Positions 25,415 to 36,700 of a stretch of 64,000 nucleotides of DNA are shown here, in pieces. The stretch is from Pontibacter ummariensis (GTDB lineage: Bacteria > Bacteroidota > Bacteroidia > Cytophagales > Hymenobacteraceae). The DNA lies in the NCBI RefSeq assembly GCF_900188175.1, contig NZ_FZOQ01000001.1, positions 372,001 through 436,000 on the forward strand, given 5' to 3'. Each line of letters begins with the position of its first letter. Positions within the stretch are counted from its first letter, which is position 1. The notes beneath the pieces are model-generated. The model ran no database searches. It was not told the origin of the DNA and saw only the letters and a program-made list of their open reading frames with translations. The position numbers and the translations under genes are program-made.

Positions 25415-26218
25415 CTAGTTACTGTACACGTAGGTGAAGACTTCACGTTTGCCGGTTGGGGTGTTAACCGTCTGTGTCAGTGGGTAGCCTCGTTCGTCGT
25501 AGGTGTAAGCGTAGGCATACTCGTACGTCTTATTGCTACCGCTTACTACCGTAGTTGCGGCAATCAGGTTATTCGGGCTGCTGGCCGTGCCGGGCTCTGC
25601 AAACTCATGGAAAGGGTTAATGCTGTTATCGTAGCTGTAAGTGCTTACGGAGAACAGCTTTTCCTCTCCCTTATCGTCAATCACATACTGCTCTTCCTGC
25701 GTGTAGTTCCCGTTCGGCAACACGCTGTAGGTGGTGTAAGATTTAGGCGTGGCCTTTTCCTGCTCCTCTCCCTCAAACACCGACTTTTTCTCTAGTTTGT
25801 TCTGTGCGTCATAGCTATAGGTGGCATAGCCGGTGTACTCTACCTTGCTGCCATTGTAATAGACCATCTTAGACTTTGTCAGTAAACCGTCGGTATTGTA
25901 CGTAAAGCTTTGCTCAGACAGCAGGGCGTGGTTGCCTCCTGCATGTGTGGATGTCTTGATGAGCTTTCCTTTGCCGTCACGCTCAAACCGGTCAAAGCTT
26001 TCCAGCTCACCTGACTCTTTGTCGTAGTGGTTGATCTGGCTCAGTTGCTTACCTGCAAAGGCGTAAGAAGTTACCTCTGCCGAATCGGCCATGATCTGCG
26101 AGATCATTCCCTGCTCGAAATCCGGCTGCGCAATGTCCTGCTCGCTCTTCTCGCAAGAACTGAGCGCTACCACACCACAAAAAAGTATGGCAGGTAAAAA
26201 TTTTTTGTTTAGTCTCAT
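25415..26218 (-). CDS. Lipoprotein with YD-repeat-like beta strands
   Basis: A 267-residue lipoprotein: signal peptide with lipobox ALSSC (Cys about residue 22). The mature protein is a series of Tyr/Gly/Asn-containing short strands: YDKESGELESFDRFERDGKGKL, YNTDGLLTKSKMVYYNG, YSYDAQNKLEKKSV and YTYDERGYPLTQTV. This spacing recalls RHS/YD repeats and Bacteroidota DUF4595-like lipoproteins. A carbohydrate-binding or surface role is possible but unproved. No catalytic motif is seen. It is monocistronic: a 270-bp non-coding gap is upstream and a terminator downstream. Confidence 0.7.
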   Translation of the reverse strand: MRLNKKFLPAILFCGVVALSSCEKSEQDIAQPDFEQGMISQIMADSAEVTSYAFAGKQLSQINHYDKESGELESFDRFERDGKGKLIKTSTHAGGNHALLSEQSFTYNTDGLLTKSKMVYYNGSKVEYTGYATYSYDAQNKLEKKSVFEGEEQEKATPKSYTTYSVLPNGNYTQEEQYVIDDKGEEKLFSVSTYSYDNSINPFHEFAEPGTASSPNNLIAATTVVSGSNKTYEYAYAYTYDERGYPLTQTVNTPTGKREVFTYVYSN

Positions 26219-26488
26219 TTGGCTAAAAGTTGAACTAAATTAAAAAGTGAAATATATACTTGCCTTTACCTGTAATGGGCAAGTTTAGGTGAAAACGCAG
26301 CCTTTGTTTTAAAAATTGCACTGGTACAGATAAAAAGAGAGGCGCTCCCTACGGAATGTCTGTGTTTGTGGTTGCAAAGTGTTGATATAAAATGTATTAA
26401 ATCTTAAGGGTGAGCTTTGATTTTTTTTCGGGAAGGACGAAAGAAATGCCAAAATGTTAAAATATGTATATAGATATGTTTGTGAAGG

Positions 26489-28930
26489 CTAATTCAGACT
26501 GGCGCTTTTTGCAATTTCCAGCAGTTCATCGCCGGCGTCGATGTCGTGGCGTAGCTGTTCCTTAAAATTGATACTAAAGCGAAGGGCCTTTAAGCCTTGT
26601 ACGCCCTGCAGTTCCTCTATTTCCAGGTGCTCCACGTCCCCTTCGATGTACCCCTCCGACTTCAGAAACTCCAGGTAGCGCTCGTACTCCAGGGCTTCCT
26701 TTTGTTGGGTATACACGATAGCCACTTTACCTGGCTGCGTCAGGCGCTCCTCTGTATGGCGCACGGCTGCTTTTTCGACTCTTTTTTTGATGATCTCGTA
26801 GCGGATGTTATTGGCGCCGTCTACGTCAAACTTCTTCTCGTCCTGACGGAACCGAATAGAGATAGGCTCGTTGTGCACGAGAACCAGCTGGGTGATTTCG
26901 AGGGGCAGCTTTAGGCTGGGGCGCAGCTTGTGTATACGGCGTGCAATCTCACAGGTGAGCATCAGCTGCCACAGCCGCATGTTCTTCAGGTAAATTTGCT
27001 CAAAGCTGCCATCATGCAGCAGCGAAGAGCCGATGTAGATGTTGTACTCCAATCCGTCGGTCTTGTACTTCTCGAAATAGTGCGGGAATATCTGCTGCGC
27101 TTTCTCTTCTTCGCGCTCCAGAAAACTGGAGATCGTTTCGTTAATCATGAACAGACTCTCCTCGTAGGCCCTGCGCTTGTTATACACGACCCGGTATGGA
27201 TTATTGATGGCAGAGCGGTAAGCGCTGATAGCGGGTTGTGAGCCCGGGTTCTTTTTGAGGAAATGGTCGAACAGTGCCTCGATCTCGTTGCGAAGGAAGT
27301 CCAGGATGGTGCCCTCGTCACCTGAGCTTAGCTCGTTTACGATATTCAGCGAGTACTTGTCTACTTTATAAATCAGTTCGTCGAGAATGGGCAGGGGCAG
27401 GGCGTCTTTCACGGCTAGAAGTACCTCCTTGGCTAACACGAGTTGCTCCAGCACGTCGCCCTGTATAGCCAGGTTGCGCTCAATGGCAGACCCCCTTACA
27501 TCAAAGGCACCGTACAGCGGATATATGTCCTGAAATATAATGGGTTCTATTTCCGGGCTGGAGTTACGCTCCATCCGTTCCAGAAGGTTTGTGGCCGCCT
27601 GGGTAAAGCGCCACTCCACTACAGGGTGTATGGCGGTAAACTTTTCTTTGATGATGGTCTGTACGCTGCTGCGCAGCTCGTCCAGGCTTCTGTTAATGGC
27701 CAGGGCAAACAGCGGGAGTATTTCTTTTAGCTTGATAGTGGAAAGAGCGTTTAGCTCTCCTGGTATAGGGGAGCCTAATTCCATCAGACCGATGATCCTG
27801 CCTTCATACTCAAGGGGAGCAATGATCAGGTTCCGTATGCCCTGGTCCAGCAACTGGCGCTCTATTTTACTCGGATTAGGAAAAACGTGCAGGTCCTCTA
27901 CCACGATGGTGTGCCCCTTCTGCATGACCGGTTCATAAATAGAGCCATGCAGGTCCGCCAGTTTCAGGTCACACCCGCTTGTCATGATCAGGCCATTCCA
28001 GATCTTTCGGGCATAGCTGGTGTCAAACTCGTGCAAGGCAGGGCAGGAAGCGAAGCCCAGCTGAATCCCGGGCAGGCCAAAGAGCACCTGTAGCTTTTGC
28101 TGCAGTCCCAGGAAGCCTTCCCGGGTGCTCACAGTGTCTTTGTCCAGGAGGTCGTAGCGCAACGATGAAATTGTCTCCTCGTTTGTAACCTCCGTAAAAT
28201 CGTAAATGGCAAAACCTGTGAACTCGAAATTGTCCGGAGGTAGTTTTAGCATCCAAAGGTCCAGGTCGTTGTAGCGGTTTATCAGGAAGTTGATCTCCTG
28301 CGGCTTTAGCTCTTTGATCTTGGTCTTTGCCTGCACTTCCATAAACTTCAGGTCTATGTCCAGTTTATAATGGCGGGGTAGCCCGGTCAGCTTATCCTTT
28401 ATCGTGAAGATGAAGGGCTCATCAATAAAGAAGTTGGCATTATAAAACTTGTCCAGGATAATGGTGTACGCCGAGAGTGTTTGCCGGAACAAGAGCGTTT
28501 TCAGGTCCAGGTTCAGTTTCTCCGTGTAATTGCCTCCCTCCAGCAACTGCAGTTCCTCCAATTTGGGTGTGGCATAAAAGCTTTGGAAGTGGAAGGGGAC
28601 AGAGGCGGCCCGCAGGTCGTTCTCCCACAGTGCGTTTGGGAAAATGTCCTCCATCAGGATGTCAACCGTTTCAGCATACTCTTTCAGCAGTGCCAGGTCT
28701 TGTATAGAGCCCATTAGCGCCGGTGTACGACGCAGCAAGTCCGCCAGGTCGGCCATGTGCTTGGCGTTGATGCCCGGCTCTTTCTCGATCTTGTTCTCCC
28801 AATAGGCAATAAGCGGCGACAGACTGAGTGTGGCTTTGAACGGGAACTTGTCAGCACTCAGAATAATGTCATCGTTATTCGTAATCGAAACAACTGTTTC
28901 ATGAAAGCTGCCTCTGTGGGTCTTGCTCAT
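26489..28930 (-). CDS. Large GAF-domain protein
   Basis: An 813-residue cytoplasmic protein with one recognisable GAF-like domain at about residues 300-425 (ARKIWNGLIMTSGCDLKLADL to LIIAPLEYEGRIIGLMELGSP). The regions before (about 300 residues) and after (about 390) have no match I can name; the C-part is helical with many Glu/Lys residues. There is no kinase, cyclase or phosphodiesterase output motif, so it is not an ordinary two-component sensor. Similar large GAF-containing proteins are known in Cytophagia without assigned function. It is a single gene. Upstream lie 248 bp of AT-rich intergenic DNA, shared with the divergent secreted protein. Confidence 0.7.
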   Translation of the reverse strand: MSKTHRGSFHETVVSITNNDDIILSADKFPFKATLSLSPLIAYWENKIEKEPGINAKHMADLADLLRRTPALMGSIQDLALLKEYAETVDILMEDIFPNALWENDLRAASVPFHFQSFYATPKLEELQLLEGGNYTEKLNLDLKTLLFRQTLSAYTIILDKFYNANFFIDEPFIFTIKDKLTGLPRHYKLDIDLKFMEVQAKTKIKELKPQEINFLINRYNDLDLWMLKLPPDNFEFTGFAIYDFTEVTNEETISSLRYDLLDKDTVSTREGFLGLQQKLQVLFGLPGIQLGFASCPALHEFDTSYARKIWNGLIMTSGCDLKLADLHGSIYEPVMQKGHTIVVEDLHVFPNPSKIERQLLDQGIRNLIIAPLEYEGRIIGLMELGSPIPGELNALSTIKLKEILPLFALAINRSLDELRSSVQTIIKEKFTAIHPVVEWRFTQAATNLLERMERNSSPEIEPIIFQDIYPLYGAFDVRGSAIERNLAIQGDVLEQLVLAKEVLLAVKDALPLPILDELIYKVDKYSLNIVNELSSGDEGTILDFLRNEIEALFDHFLKKNPGSQPAISAYRSAINNPYRVVYNKRRAYEESLFMINETISSFLEREEEKAQQIFPHYFEKYKTDGLEYNIYIGSSLLHDGSFEQIYLKNMRLWQLMLTCEIARRIHKLRPSLKLPLEITQLVLVHNEPISIRFRQDEKKFDVDGANNIRYEIIKKRVEKAAVRHTEERLTQPGKVAIVYTQQKEALEYERYLEFLKSEGYIEGDVEHLEIEELQGVQGLKALRFSINFKEQLRHDIDAGDELLEIAKSASLN

Positions 28931-29087
28931 AACTTTATGGATGCGTAATCTGCGGAAAGGCCCTGTTTATGAAGAACATGGTCTCCCGCTTGTGTACTTA
29001 TAACGAAGTTTATACCTAAAAGATGGTGCAATTGGCAGGGCTCGTGTTAAGTTTATGTAACTTGCTTCTGTGCGGATACAAGGGGCA

Positions 29088-29123
29088 TTTGTCTGAAAAA
29101 GTATAGCTTACTTTATATATTTG
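29088..29123 (+). promoter_or_regulatory. Possible promoter for the 209-aa secreted protein
   Basis: TTTG (29088-29091), a 24-bp spacer, then TATATTTG (29116-29123). The -7 box is perfect but the spacer is about one base longer than usual. The ATG is 56 bp downstream. Confidence 0.45.
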
Positions 29124-29178
29124 GCATAATTTTTACGGTGAAAGCGTGTTATAGTTAAGCTACTAAAGAACAAAAGAA

Positions 29179-29808
29179 ATGAGCAGAATGTGGAAATGGA
29201 TGTTGCCGCTGTGCCTGGTGCTGTTAAGTACGGGCTTTGCTGCAGCACAGTCTCAGTTGGAGCGTGACCTGGCGGACCTTCGGGCCTGGATGCAGCGCAG
29301 GTCTTCGCAAGCTGACAGCGTGATCCGGCAGGAGTGGCCCAGCGTGAAGCAGGAGTTTAAGGAACTGACCTATAGCCTGGACCGCAACACGAAAAAGATG
29401 CCGGCCAAGTCGCAGGAGGAGTACCAGGGCATAAAGCAGCAGTATCAGGAATGGGAGGACCGTAACGAGCGTACCTCCGTGAGCCTGGATGGCGATAAAC
29501 TGGCGCAGTGGGAGCGCAAGATGACTGGCACCACGCAGATAAGCAGAGTAAAGCCCGTGCACTTGCGCGATGCCTATACACGCCTGCTGGAGTATACACG
29601 GGAGCAGCGCCGTGATTGGAGCCTGCGCGACTGGGAGTATGCAGAGTTTGTATTTGGAGAGCTGAATACCCGAAAAGCTGAAGTGTTGGACCTGCTTAGT
29701 GGCGGCGACAAGATAAAGATAGCGGCGCTGCAGGTGGAGTTTGCCACCCTGAAGAAAGGCCGTGAGGCCAAAGATGCCTACGAGCACATGCGGGAAGAAA
29801 ACAGGTAA
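29179..29808 (+). CDS. Secreted helical protein of unknown function
   Basis: A 209-residue protein. The signal peptide runs to about residue 23 (FAAAQ). The mature part is highly charged and helical (Lys, Glu, Arg, Gln), for example QEWPSVKQEFKELTYSLDRNTKKM and REQRRDWSLRDWEYAEFVFGEL, so it is a probable coiled coil or helical bundle. I recognise no family. It may be a periplasmic structural or chaperone-like protein, but this is inference from composition only. A promoter-like site lies upstream and a long hairpin downstream, so it is a monocistronic gene. Confidence 0.7.
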   Translation: MSRMWKWMLPLCLVLLSTGFAAAQSQLERDLADLRAWMQRRSSQADSVIRQEWPSVKQEFKELTYSLDRNTKKMPAKSQEEYQGIKQQYQEWEDRNERTSVSLDGDKLAQWERKMTGTTQISRVKPVHLRDAYTRLLEYTREQRRDWSLRDWEYAEFVFGELNTRKAEVLDLLSGGDKIKIAALQVEFATLKKGREAKDAYEHMREENR

Positions 29809-29829
29809 GTAAAACGCCCTACGTTTAGG

Positions 29830-29881
29830 ATAACAAAAGAGCCCGGGCAGGAACGCATTCCTGCCCGGGCTCTTTTGTTAT
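29830..29881. terminator. 52-bp hairpin terminator
   Basis: Perfect 24-bp arms (29830-29853 and 29858-29881) with loop CGCA, between the 209-aa secreted protein (+) and the 58-aa small protein (-). The ends are AACAAAAGAG and CTCTTTTGTT, so it probably terminates both. Confidence 0.85.
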
Positions 29882-29895
29882 GTGTCCGCTTATTT

Positions 29896-30072
29896 TTAGA
29901 TCGCGTTCTGGCCCTTTGTACCGCCAGACTGGTCTTCGTTCTCGTTACGGCCCTGGTGTGGGCTCTTGTTCTGCTTCTGGTCGCTTAAGTGGCGGTTTTC
30001 CTTTTTGTCATTAGGGTCTTTCCCGAATGGATGGCTCTGCTTTTTTGGGTCTTGATTATGTCCTTTTGTCAT
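29896..30072 (-). CDS. 58-aa hydrophilic small protein
   Basis: An ATG at 30072 opens a 58-codon frame ending at a stop at 29896-29898. The translated product is extremely hydrophilic and rich in Lys, Asn, Gln, His and Asp, beginning MTKGHNQDPKKQSHPFGKDP and ending SGGTKGQNAI. There is no hydrophobic segment, so it is soluble, probably disordered. It resembles the small stress-associated, low-complexity proteins seen in Bacteroidota and other soil bacteria, but that is by composition only. A terminator-like hairpin lies just after its stop, which supports it as a real gene. It is divergent from the adhesin, 637 bp away. Confidence 0.65.
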   Translation of the reverse strand: MTKGHNQDPKKQSHPFGKDPNDKKENRHLSDQKQNKSPHQGRNENEDQSGGTKGQNAI

Positions 30073-30709
30073 AGCTCTCTTCTTTATCTTATTGTAACTA
30101 AGTGTGTAAATGTTACACCTAAATAAGCCTTGTCACAGGATGGCTTACGTAGGTGCTTTTTTATTAAACGGCAGGGGAAGTCATTGGTTATTAGCTATAA
30201 GCACCACTGGAAATACCTTTGCATCCTAAGTAGTTTTACTATAATTTATGTGATGATGCGGGCCTGCCACTTACGTGTTACCTCCTGATTATTACCCCTT
30301 TATCCTGCCTGATATTCCATTAAATCACGTTATTGCTCTATATCTAAAGGTTAGAATAAATATATTTTTAAATATTTAAAGAACTTTTTCTAACAATTTG
30401 AAGTATATAATCACAAATATATATATTTGCATTGTTTCATATCAATTCTTAAAATCCATAAGGGATAAAGTTAATTGTCACGTACGGCGGTCCTTGTTCC
30501 ATTAAAAGACGATGTAAAAATTACATACCTATAGTATTGCTATTCTAATACTATTTTGGCCTGCTTGGCCGAATGTTTAGACTTTATTATACAAAACATC
30601 GAAAAAAGGATGATTGACATCATCCTTCATGGCTGTGCTGTATTTAGTGGTGCCGAAGCAATAAAAAGTAAACGAACCTTATCATCTATCTAACATAAAC
30701 TTTAGCTGA
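30073..30709 (+). other. Long leader and intergenic region of the adhesin
   Basis: 637 bp without a convincing gene. It contains the adhesin promoter (30397-30429). If transcription starts near 30436 the mRNA leader is about 275 nt. Within it, 30606-30614 and 30619-30627 form a 9-bp stem (AAGGATGAT/ATCATCCTT) with a 4-nt loop about 80 nt before the start codon; no T-run follows, so it is not a terminator. Confidence 0.5.
30397..30429 (+). promoter_or_regulatory. Bacteroidota-type promoter of the giant adhesin
   Basis: TTTG at 30397-30400, a 21-bp spacer, TATATTTG at 30422-30429, a perfect match to the TTTG/TAnnTTTG consensus. It lies about 280 bp before the adhesin ATG in an AT-rich stretch. 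Confidence 0.65.
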
Positions 30710-33700
30710 ATGAATAAACTTTACATCCTGCCGGTTTTACTGCTGTGCTCTTTCTTATCCTTTGGGCAAACCAAAGGCTTGATCTATAAGCCTGCTTCTA
30801 CGGCGGAGGGCAGGGCTGTACTTGATCCGAATGGAGACGGCTATACCTCTCAAACTTCTGCTGGGTTTAAGACAAACGACCGTGGGGAGAGTGAGATCCG
30901 TTACGTTCCTGCCCCGGTCCTGGTGACGGAGCCTGTACAGGATCCGCTACGCGGGCCTGGCTGTGGGTTTACAGACTTAGTGGACTCGGGTGAAGGCGAC
31001 CCCTTCATGTTTTATTATGACGGTGCCAACTTTTTAGTGCGTTTCCGGCTTAATAAGACCTCGCCTAACTCTAAGGGGTACAGCGTACTGATTGACACGG
31101 ATCAGAAGTTCGGCTTTAGTGGTGCCAGCCCTGATCCTAATGCGGTGGTTGGTAACCCTGGTTTTGAATTAGAGCTGGTGTTGATGACGAACCACAGTGT
31201 GAGCCTCTACGACGTAGATGGTACCACGGCACCTGTGCTTAAGGCCAGCAAAGCCTATGAGTCTCATGGCCAGAAGTCTGTTGCTTTTACCGAAGAATGC
31301 GGTGACCAGGACTACTTCTACGATTTTTATATGCCTTGGGCCGAGTTTGGTTTGTCGGCAGACACAAAGATAAGGATGGCGGCACTTAGCGTAATGAATC
31401 CGGAGCCGTCGATCGGTAACAACGCTAAGTCAGATGTTGGTGGGGTAGATGATGGAACATATGCCGGTAATTACGACAAGGCTTTCGAGGACCTTATAAA
31501 CAACTATTATCCCACCTCACCTCAGGATGGTAACGCAGGCGTAAAGCCTAGGAGTCTCTGTCCGACCATTAGTGCCCCTATTTTAGTTACCTCTTCAAGT
31601 ATTTCTGGTACCTCTACAGAAGCTGTTGGTGCCATTATAACTGTTTTTAAAAACAATACTGCGCTTAGCGCCACGGCAACTGTTACGGCAGGCGGCACGT
31701 GGTCTCTTCCTGTTTCAGGGCTTGCGGAAGGTGATGTGATCACTGCCTCGGCCAAGGCACCAGGGAAAGAAGAATCGGAGAGAAACTGTAGCGGGGTACT
31801 GGTTACCCAGAACTGTTCTAAACCAACCATGCCGGGTTTGTCTGCCTCAAATGGTAACAGTAATAAATATGTAACCATAAACGTACCGGTAGCAGGTACG
31901 GTAACCTTATATTTAGGGAGTGAAGTGTTGGTGTCAAAAGCAGTAGCTGCTGGCACCTATTATTATTGCCCTACTGCCGGAAGTAACCTGCTGTCAACTA
32001 GTAACTCTTGTAATGGTGGTAACAACCTGGCGGCAGGCGTGTACCGCGCTACCATTACTGTAGGAGGCTGTACTTCTAACTCAGCGTTTCTCTGCGTAAA
32101 CACAACCTCTACTTCAGCTGCCCCTACGGTTAACAGTCCTATTACGACGGTATCCAGCTTTATTACCGGTAAGGCCACCCCTAACGCCCAGATTATATTA
32201 AAGGTGAACGGAGCCGAGGTAGCACAGGTAATAACAGACGCATCGGGCAATTGGTCTGCACCAGCGGCCTCACTGAACTTAAAAGCTGGCGATGAGGTAA
32301 CAGCCTTTGCATTGGAAGCAGGTAAATGCCAGTCTGTGGATTCAACACCAGTAACAGTAATCATGCTGCGTTCTCTGGCGCCAGTTATTACGGGTACATA
32401 CTGCGGAGCTACTAGTAACGTAACAGGTGCCTCCTCAGAGGCTGCCGGAACAACCATTACTTTATATGTAAATGGTGCAGTCGCCGGAACAACTACTACC
32501 AATGCTAACGGAAGCTGGGCTATCGCTACTGGTAGTCTTGCGGCTGGTACAAAGCTTACTGCAACGGCTACTGCGCCGGGTAAATCAGAGAGTCCTTTAT
32601 CTGCTGAAGTTCTTGTTAAGAACGTTTCGAGCAGCGCCAGCATCACGATCAGTGCCTCGATAGATCCTGCCACCTCAGAAAAGTACATCCTGGAGAACGC
32701 AACCGTAATCTCCGGAACTGGTCCAGGCGAAGCCGGTATCGTCCGGTTATATGTAGATGGTGCCTTCATCGGTTCTGCTACACTGGTAGGAGGAGCCTGG
32801 TCTGTAGAGCAGAAAGACTTTCAGAACGATTTCTTCCTCTATGCGGGAGCGAACTTAACGGCCACCTTTACAGCAGAGGGCGCTTGCGAAAGTGATCCAA
32901 CTCCTGCTGTGATCATTCGTTGCGTGCCCCCGGCAGAAAAAGAAATTGCCCCGACAAGCCTGACGCTATGCTCCGGTGAAACACCGGAGGTAACTGTAAA
33001 AGCATCGGAGGCACTCGTTATCTATACACTATATAATGGTACCGTTGCCATCAGTTCTCAGTTAGGCACAGGCGGCGACCTGGTATTAAAGGCTATTTCC
33101 CCGTTAACAACCACTACTGTTACCACTGTAAACTTAACAGTGGTTGCCAGGAAAATGTCTTACGTGGAGAGCGTTACCTGCGAGCAGACTTTGTCTGAGG
33201 TAGCGGTTACTTTAAATCCGAAAATTGAAAACAATACAGTTGCCCTGCCTGGTGGTGTGACTGAATTCTGTGGGGCTACGAACGTTGGTACCATCACAGG
33301 CTCAAGCCCGTCTGGTGGCAACGGGGAGTATACCTACCAGTGGCAAATCAGTGCCGACAACACTACCTGGGCAGACATTACAGGCGACACAGACGCCACA
33401 AAGAAGGACTATAACCCTGGCCTGGTGTCAACCACTACATATTTTAGAAGAAAAGCATTTAGTGGAGGATGCACTGACGCAGCTGCCCCGGCATCCATCA
33501 TGGTTAAGATTAACGATACGGATGTAGAGAACTCCATTACCTATAACGGTACTTCTTCTTTCTGCGACAGCGGAGATCCTTCCGAGCTAGCAGGTAACGA
33601 GGATGCCTCTTTCGTAAGTTACCAATGGCAGCGCAGCCTGGACGGAACCAACTTTGAAAACATAGAGGGCGCGACCACAGCGAAATACGATCCCGCTGCA

Positions 33701-36700
33701 CTCACGCAACCGACTACTTTCAGAAGGGTAACTAACAACGGTACCTGCGACAGCTATAGCAACGAGATAAAAATAGAGGTTTATCCGGCAGTAGCGAACA
33801 ACAAGCTGATAGCCCCGGCAACAATTACCTTCTGCGGGCCTGCTTCTGTTGGCGAAATAGAAGGATCCATGCCTACTGAAGGAGACAATTCCTACACCTT
33901 TAAGTGGCAGCAGAGTACGGACAATGGTGTAAGCTTTACTGACATCTCGCCGGCCGTAACCACGCAGCATTACACGCCTGGAACGGTAGCTACCACGACG
34001 TATTTCAGAAGACTGGTGACAAGCGGCCCTTGTGTGGACGTGGCAAGCGATGTGGTAAAGATCACGGTTATATCCCTCGCAAAGACAACCATCAGCACCG
34101 ACGAGAACAGCTTGGTAGCAGACGGCTCTAGCAGCACAACGGTACGCGTACAGCTAAAAGATGACTTCGAGACAAACGTTGTGATGGATGCCTGCGAACT
34201 TAACCTGACTACGGATAAGGGAACAATCACAGGCATTGCTTATGCTGGCGATGGCGCTTATACAGCTACTTTAACAGCCGGCACAGCAGCAGGTCTTGCC
34301 ACCATTACAGGTACAGTAAATGGTGCTGCTATCACCGATGATGCGGAAGTAACTTTTGTGCCTGCCTTAAACCTGGCAACAACCACTGTTACTGCGAATC
34401 CAAGTATGCTCTATGCTGATGGTACCAGTACCTCTCTGGCTACAGTAGCCTTTAAAGACTATGCCGGAAATCCGATTACGGTGGATGCTTCGAAAGTGGT
34501 CTTGGAACTGGACGGAGTTCCAGTAACGACAGAAAATAAAGGGAACGGCGTATTTACTGCAATTGTACCAGCCCAAACTGCCCCTACTACTGTTGTGGTA
34601 ACGGCTAAGCATGATGGTGTAAAAGTAAACGATGAGGCTATGGTGCTGTTTGAAACGGTGCCGGTGGTATTGCCAACGTTAAGCCTGGCAAACTCAACAG
34701 TTACTGTAAGTCCAGCACAAGTAAATGCTGACGGTGTTAGTACTGCTACAGCAGCAGTGCAGTTCAGATCAACCCTTGGCGAGAACATGACTGTGGAAGA
34801 AGAGAAAGTACAGTTGCTTTTAGACAACACAGCTGTTGCTTTCACAAACAAGGGCAACGGCTTGTTTGAGGCAGTGGTTCCAGCGAGAGTAGCGGCCGCG
34901 GTAGTAGAGGTAAGCGCCAAGTACGAGGGAGCCTTGCTGAGCAGCACAGCATCTGTGGAGTTCGTGCCGGTTGTGAACCTGGCGGCAACCGAGGTGACGG
35001 CCTCTCCGGAGGTGGTGAACGCGGACGGATCTGCCACGGCTACTGCCCGTGTTGCTTTCAAGGACCACGCGGGCAACCCGATCGCCGTGGACGCTGCCGA
35101 CGTAGAGCTTCTGCTGGACAACGTAGCAGTAACAGCACAGGAAGCAGCAGCCGGCGTGTTTACGGCCACGGTTCCGGCCCGCACTGCAGCCGCTACGGTA
35201 ACCATCACCGCCACTTACAAAGGAGCAACGCTGAGCGACAACGCCACGGTTGAGTTCGTTCCAACGCTGAACTTTGCGGGTACTGTTGTTACGGCTAGCC
35301 CGGAGCAGGTGAGCGCAGACGGGGTAAGCACCTCAACGGCCACCGTTAGCTTCAGGGACTATGCCGGCAACGCCATCGCCGTGGACGCCGCTGAGCTAGA
35401 GATCCTGCTGGACGGGGTAGCCGTTGCTTTCACCCCTGGTTCGGCCGGCGTATACACCGCCACTGTTCCGGCCAGAACGGCGGCAGGCACCGTGACCGTG
35501 ACAGTTAGTTACAACAACACACTCGCTGCAGACAAGGCGGAAGTGGAGTTCGTGCCGGTGGCGAACCTGGCGGGCACAGTAGTGACGGCCTCTCCGGAGG
35601 TGGTGAACGCGGACGGGGTAAGCACCTCGACGGCCAGGGTGGAGTTCAAGGACTACGCAGGCAATGCGATAGCGGTAGAGGCCTCTAAGGTGGAGATACT
35701 GTTAGACGGAGAGACCGCACAAGTAACAGAAGTGTCAGCAGGAGCTTACACAGCCACAGTGCCAGCCAGAACCAAGGCCGGAACGGTGGTGGTAACAGCC
35801 AGCTATGACAATAACACTGTAACAGATGAGGCTGCCGTAACCTTTGTATCAGCCCTTAACCTTGCTGCAACAGAGGTAACAGCTTTCCCAGCCACTGTAA
35901 ACGCGGATGGCGTGAGTACATCGCTTGCCCAGGTGGCCTTTAAGGACCATGCAGGAAACGGCATCTCGGTTGACGCAGCAAAAGTAAGGCTGCTGGTCGA
36001 TGGGGTGGCCCTGGCAGACCTCCAGGACAAAGGAAACGGAGTGTTCACGGCGACAGTGCCAGCGAGAACTGTAGCCGGTAAAGCAGAAGTAACAGCTAAC
36101 TACAACACTACTCCTGTAGCCGACAAGGCAGAAGTGGAATTCATTCCGGCGTTGAATCTATTGGCAACAACAGTGGTGGCTAGTCCCGAGCAGGTAAATG
36201 CCGATGGAGTTAGTACTGCTACGGCAACCATAACTTTTAGAGATTATGCAAACGAGGCTATTGAAGTAAACGCCGCGAAAGTAGAGATACTATTAAATGG
36301 TACGGCTGTAGTTTTCACTCCGGGGACAACAGGAGTTTATACAGCCACGGTGCCAGCCCGTACGGCAGCAGGCACGGTGACAGTAACAGTGGCGTATGAC
36401 AATGTCCTGGTTGCGGACAACGCTACTGTAGAGTTCATCTCAACAGTAAACCTGGCCGCAACAGAGGTAACAGTTTCGCCGGAAAGAGTAAGCGCTGACG
36501 GAGTTGCCACAGCTACTGCAAGGGTCGTGTTTAAAGACTATGCAGGTAACAGCATAGCAACAGACGCTTCTAACGTGGCGCTGTTATTAGACGGAATCGC
36601 CGTAGAAGCAACAGCCAAGGGCGACGGCGTGTTCGAGGCCACAGTTCCGGCCAGAACAGTAGCTGCGACGGTAGAGGTGACAGCCAGATACGAGGGCGAG

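Noticed and set aside
34459..35214. A 251-codon open frame on the minus strand inside the adhesin
   Set aside because: It is the reverse complement of the Ala/Val/Thr-rich repeat array, which lacks stop codons in the antisense frame because of its codon usage. Several such frames (31522-32769, 37126-37416, 38101-38544) appear at the same repeats, and none has gene-like features.
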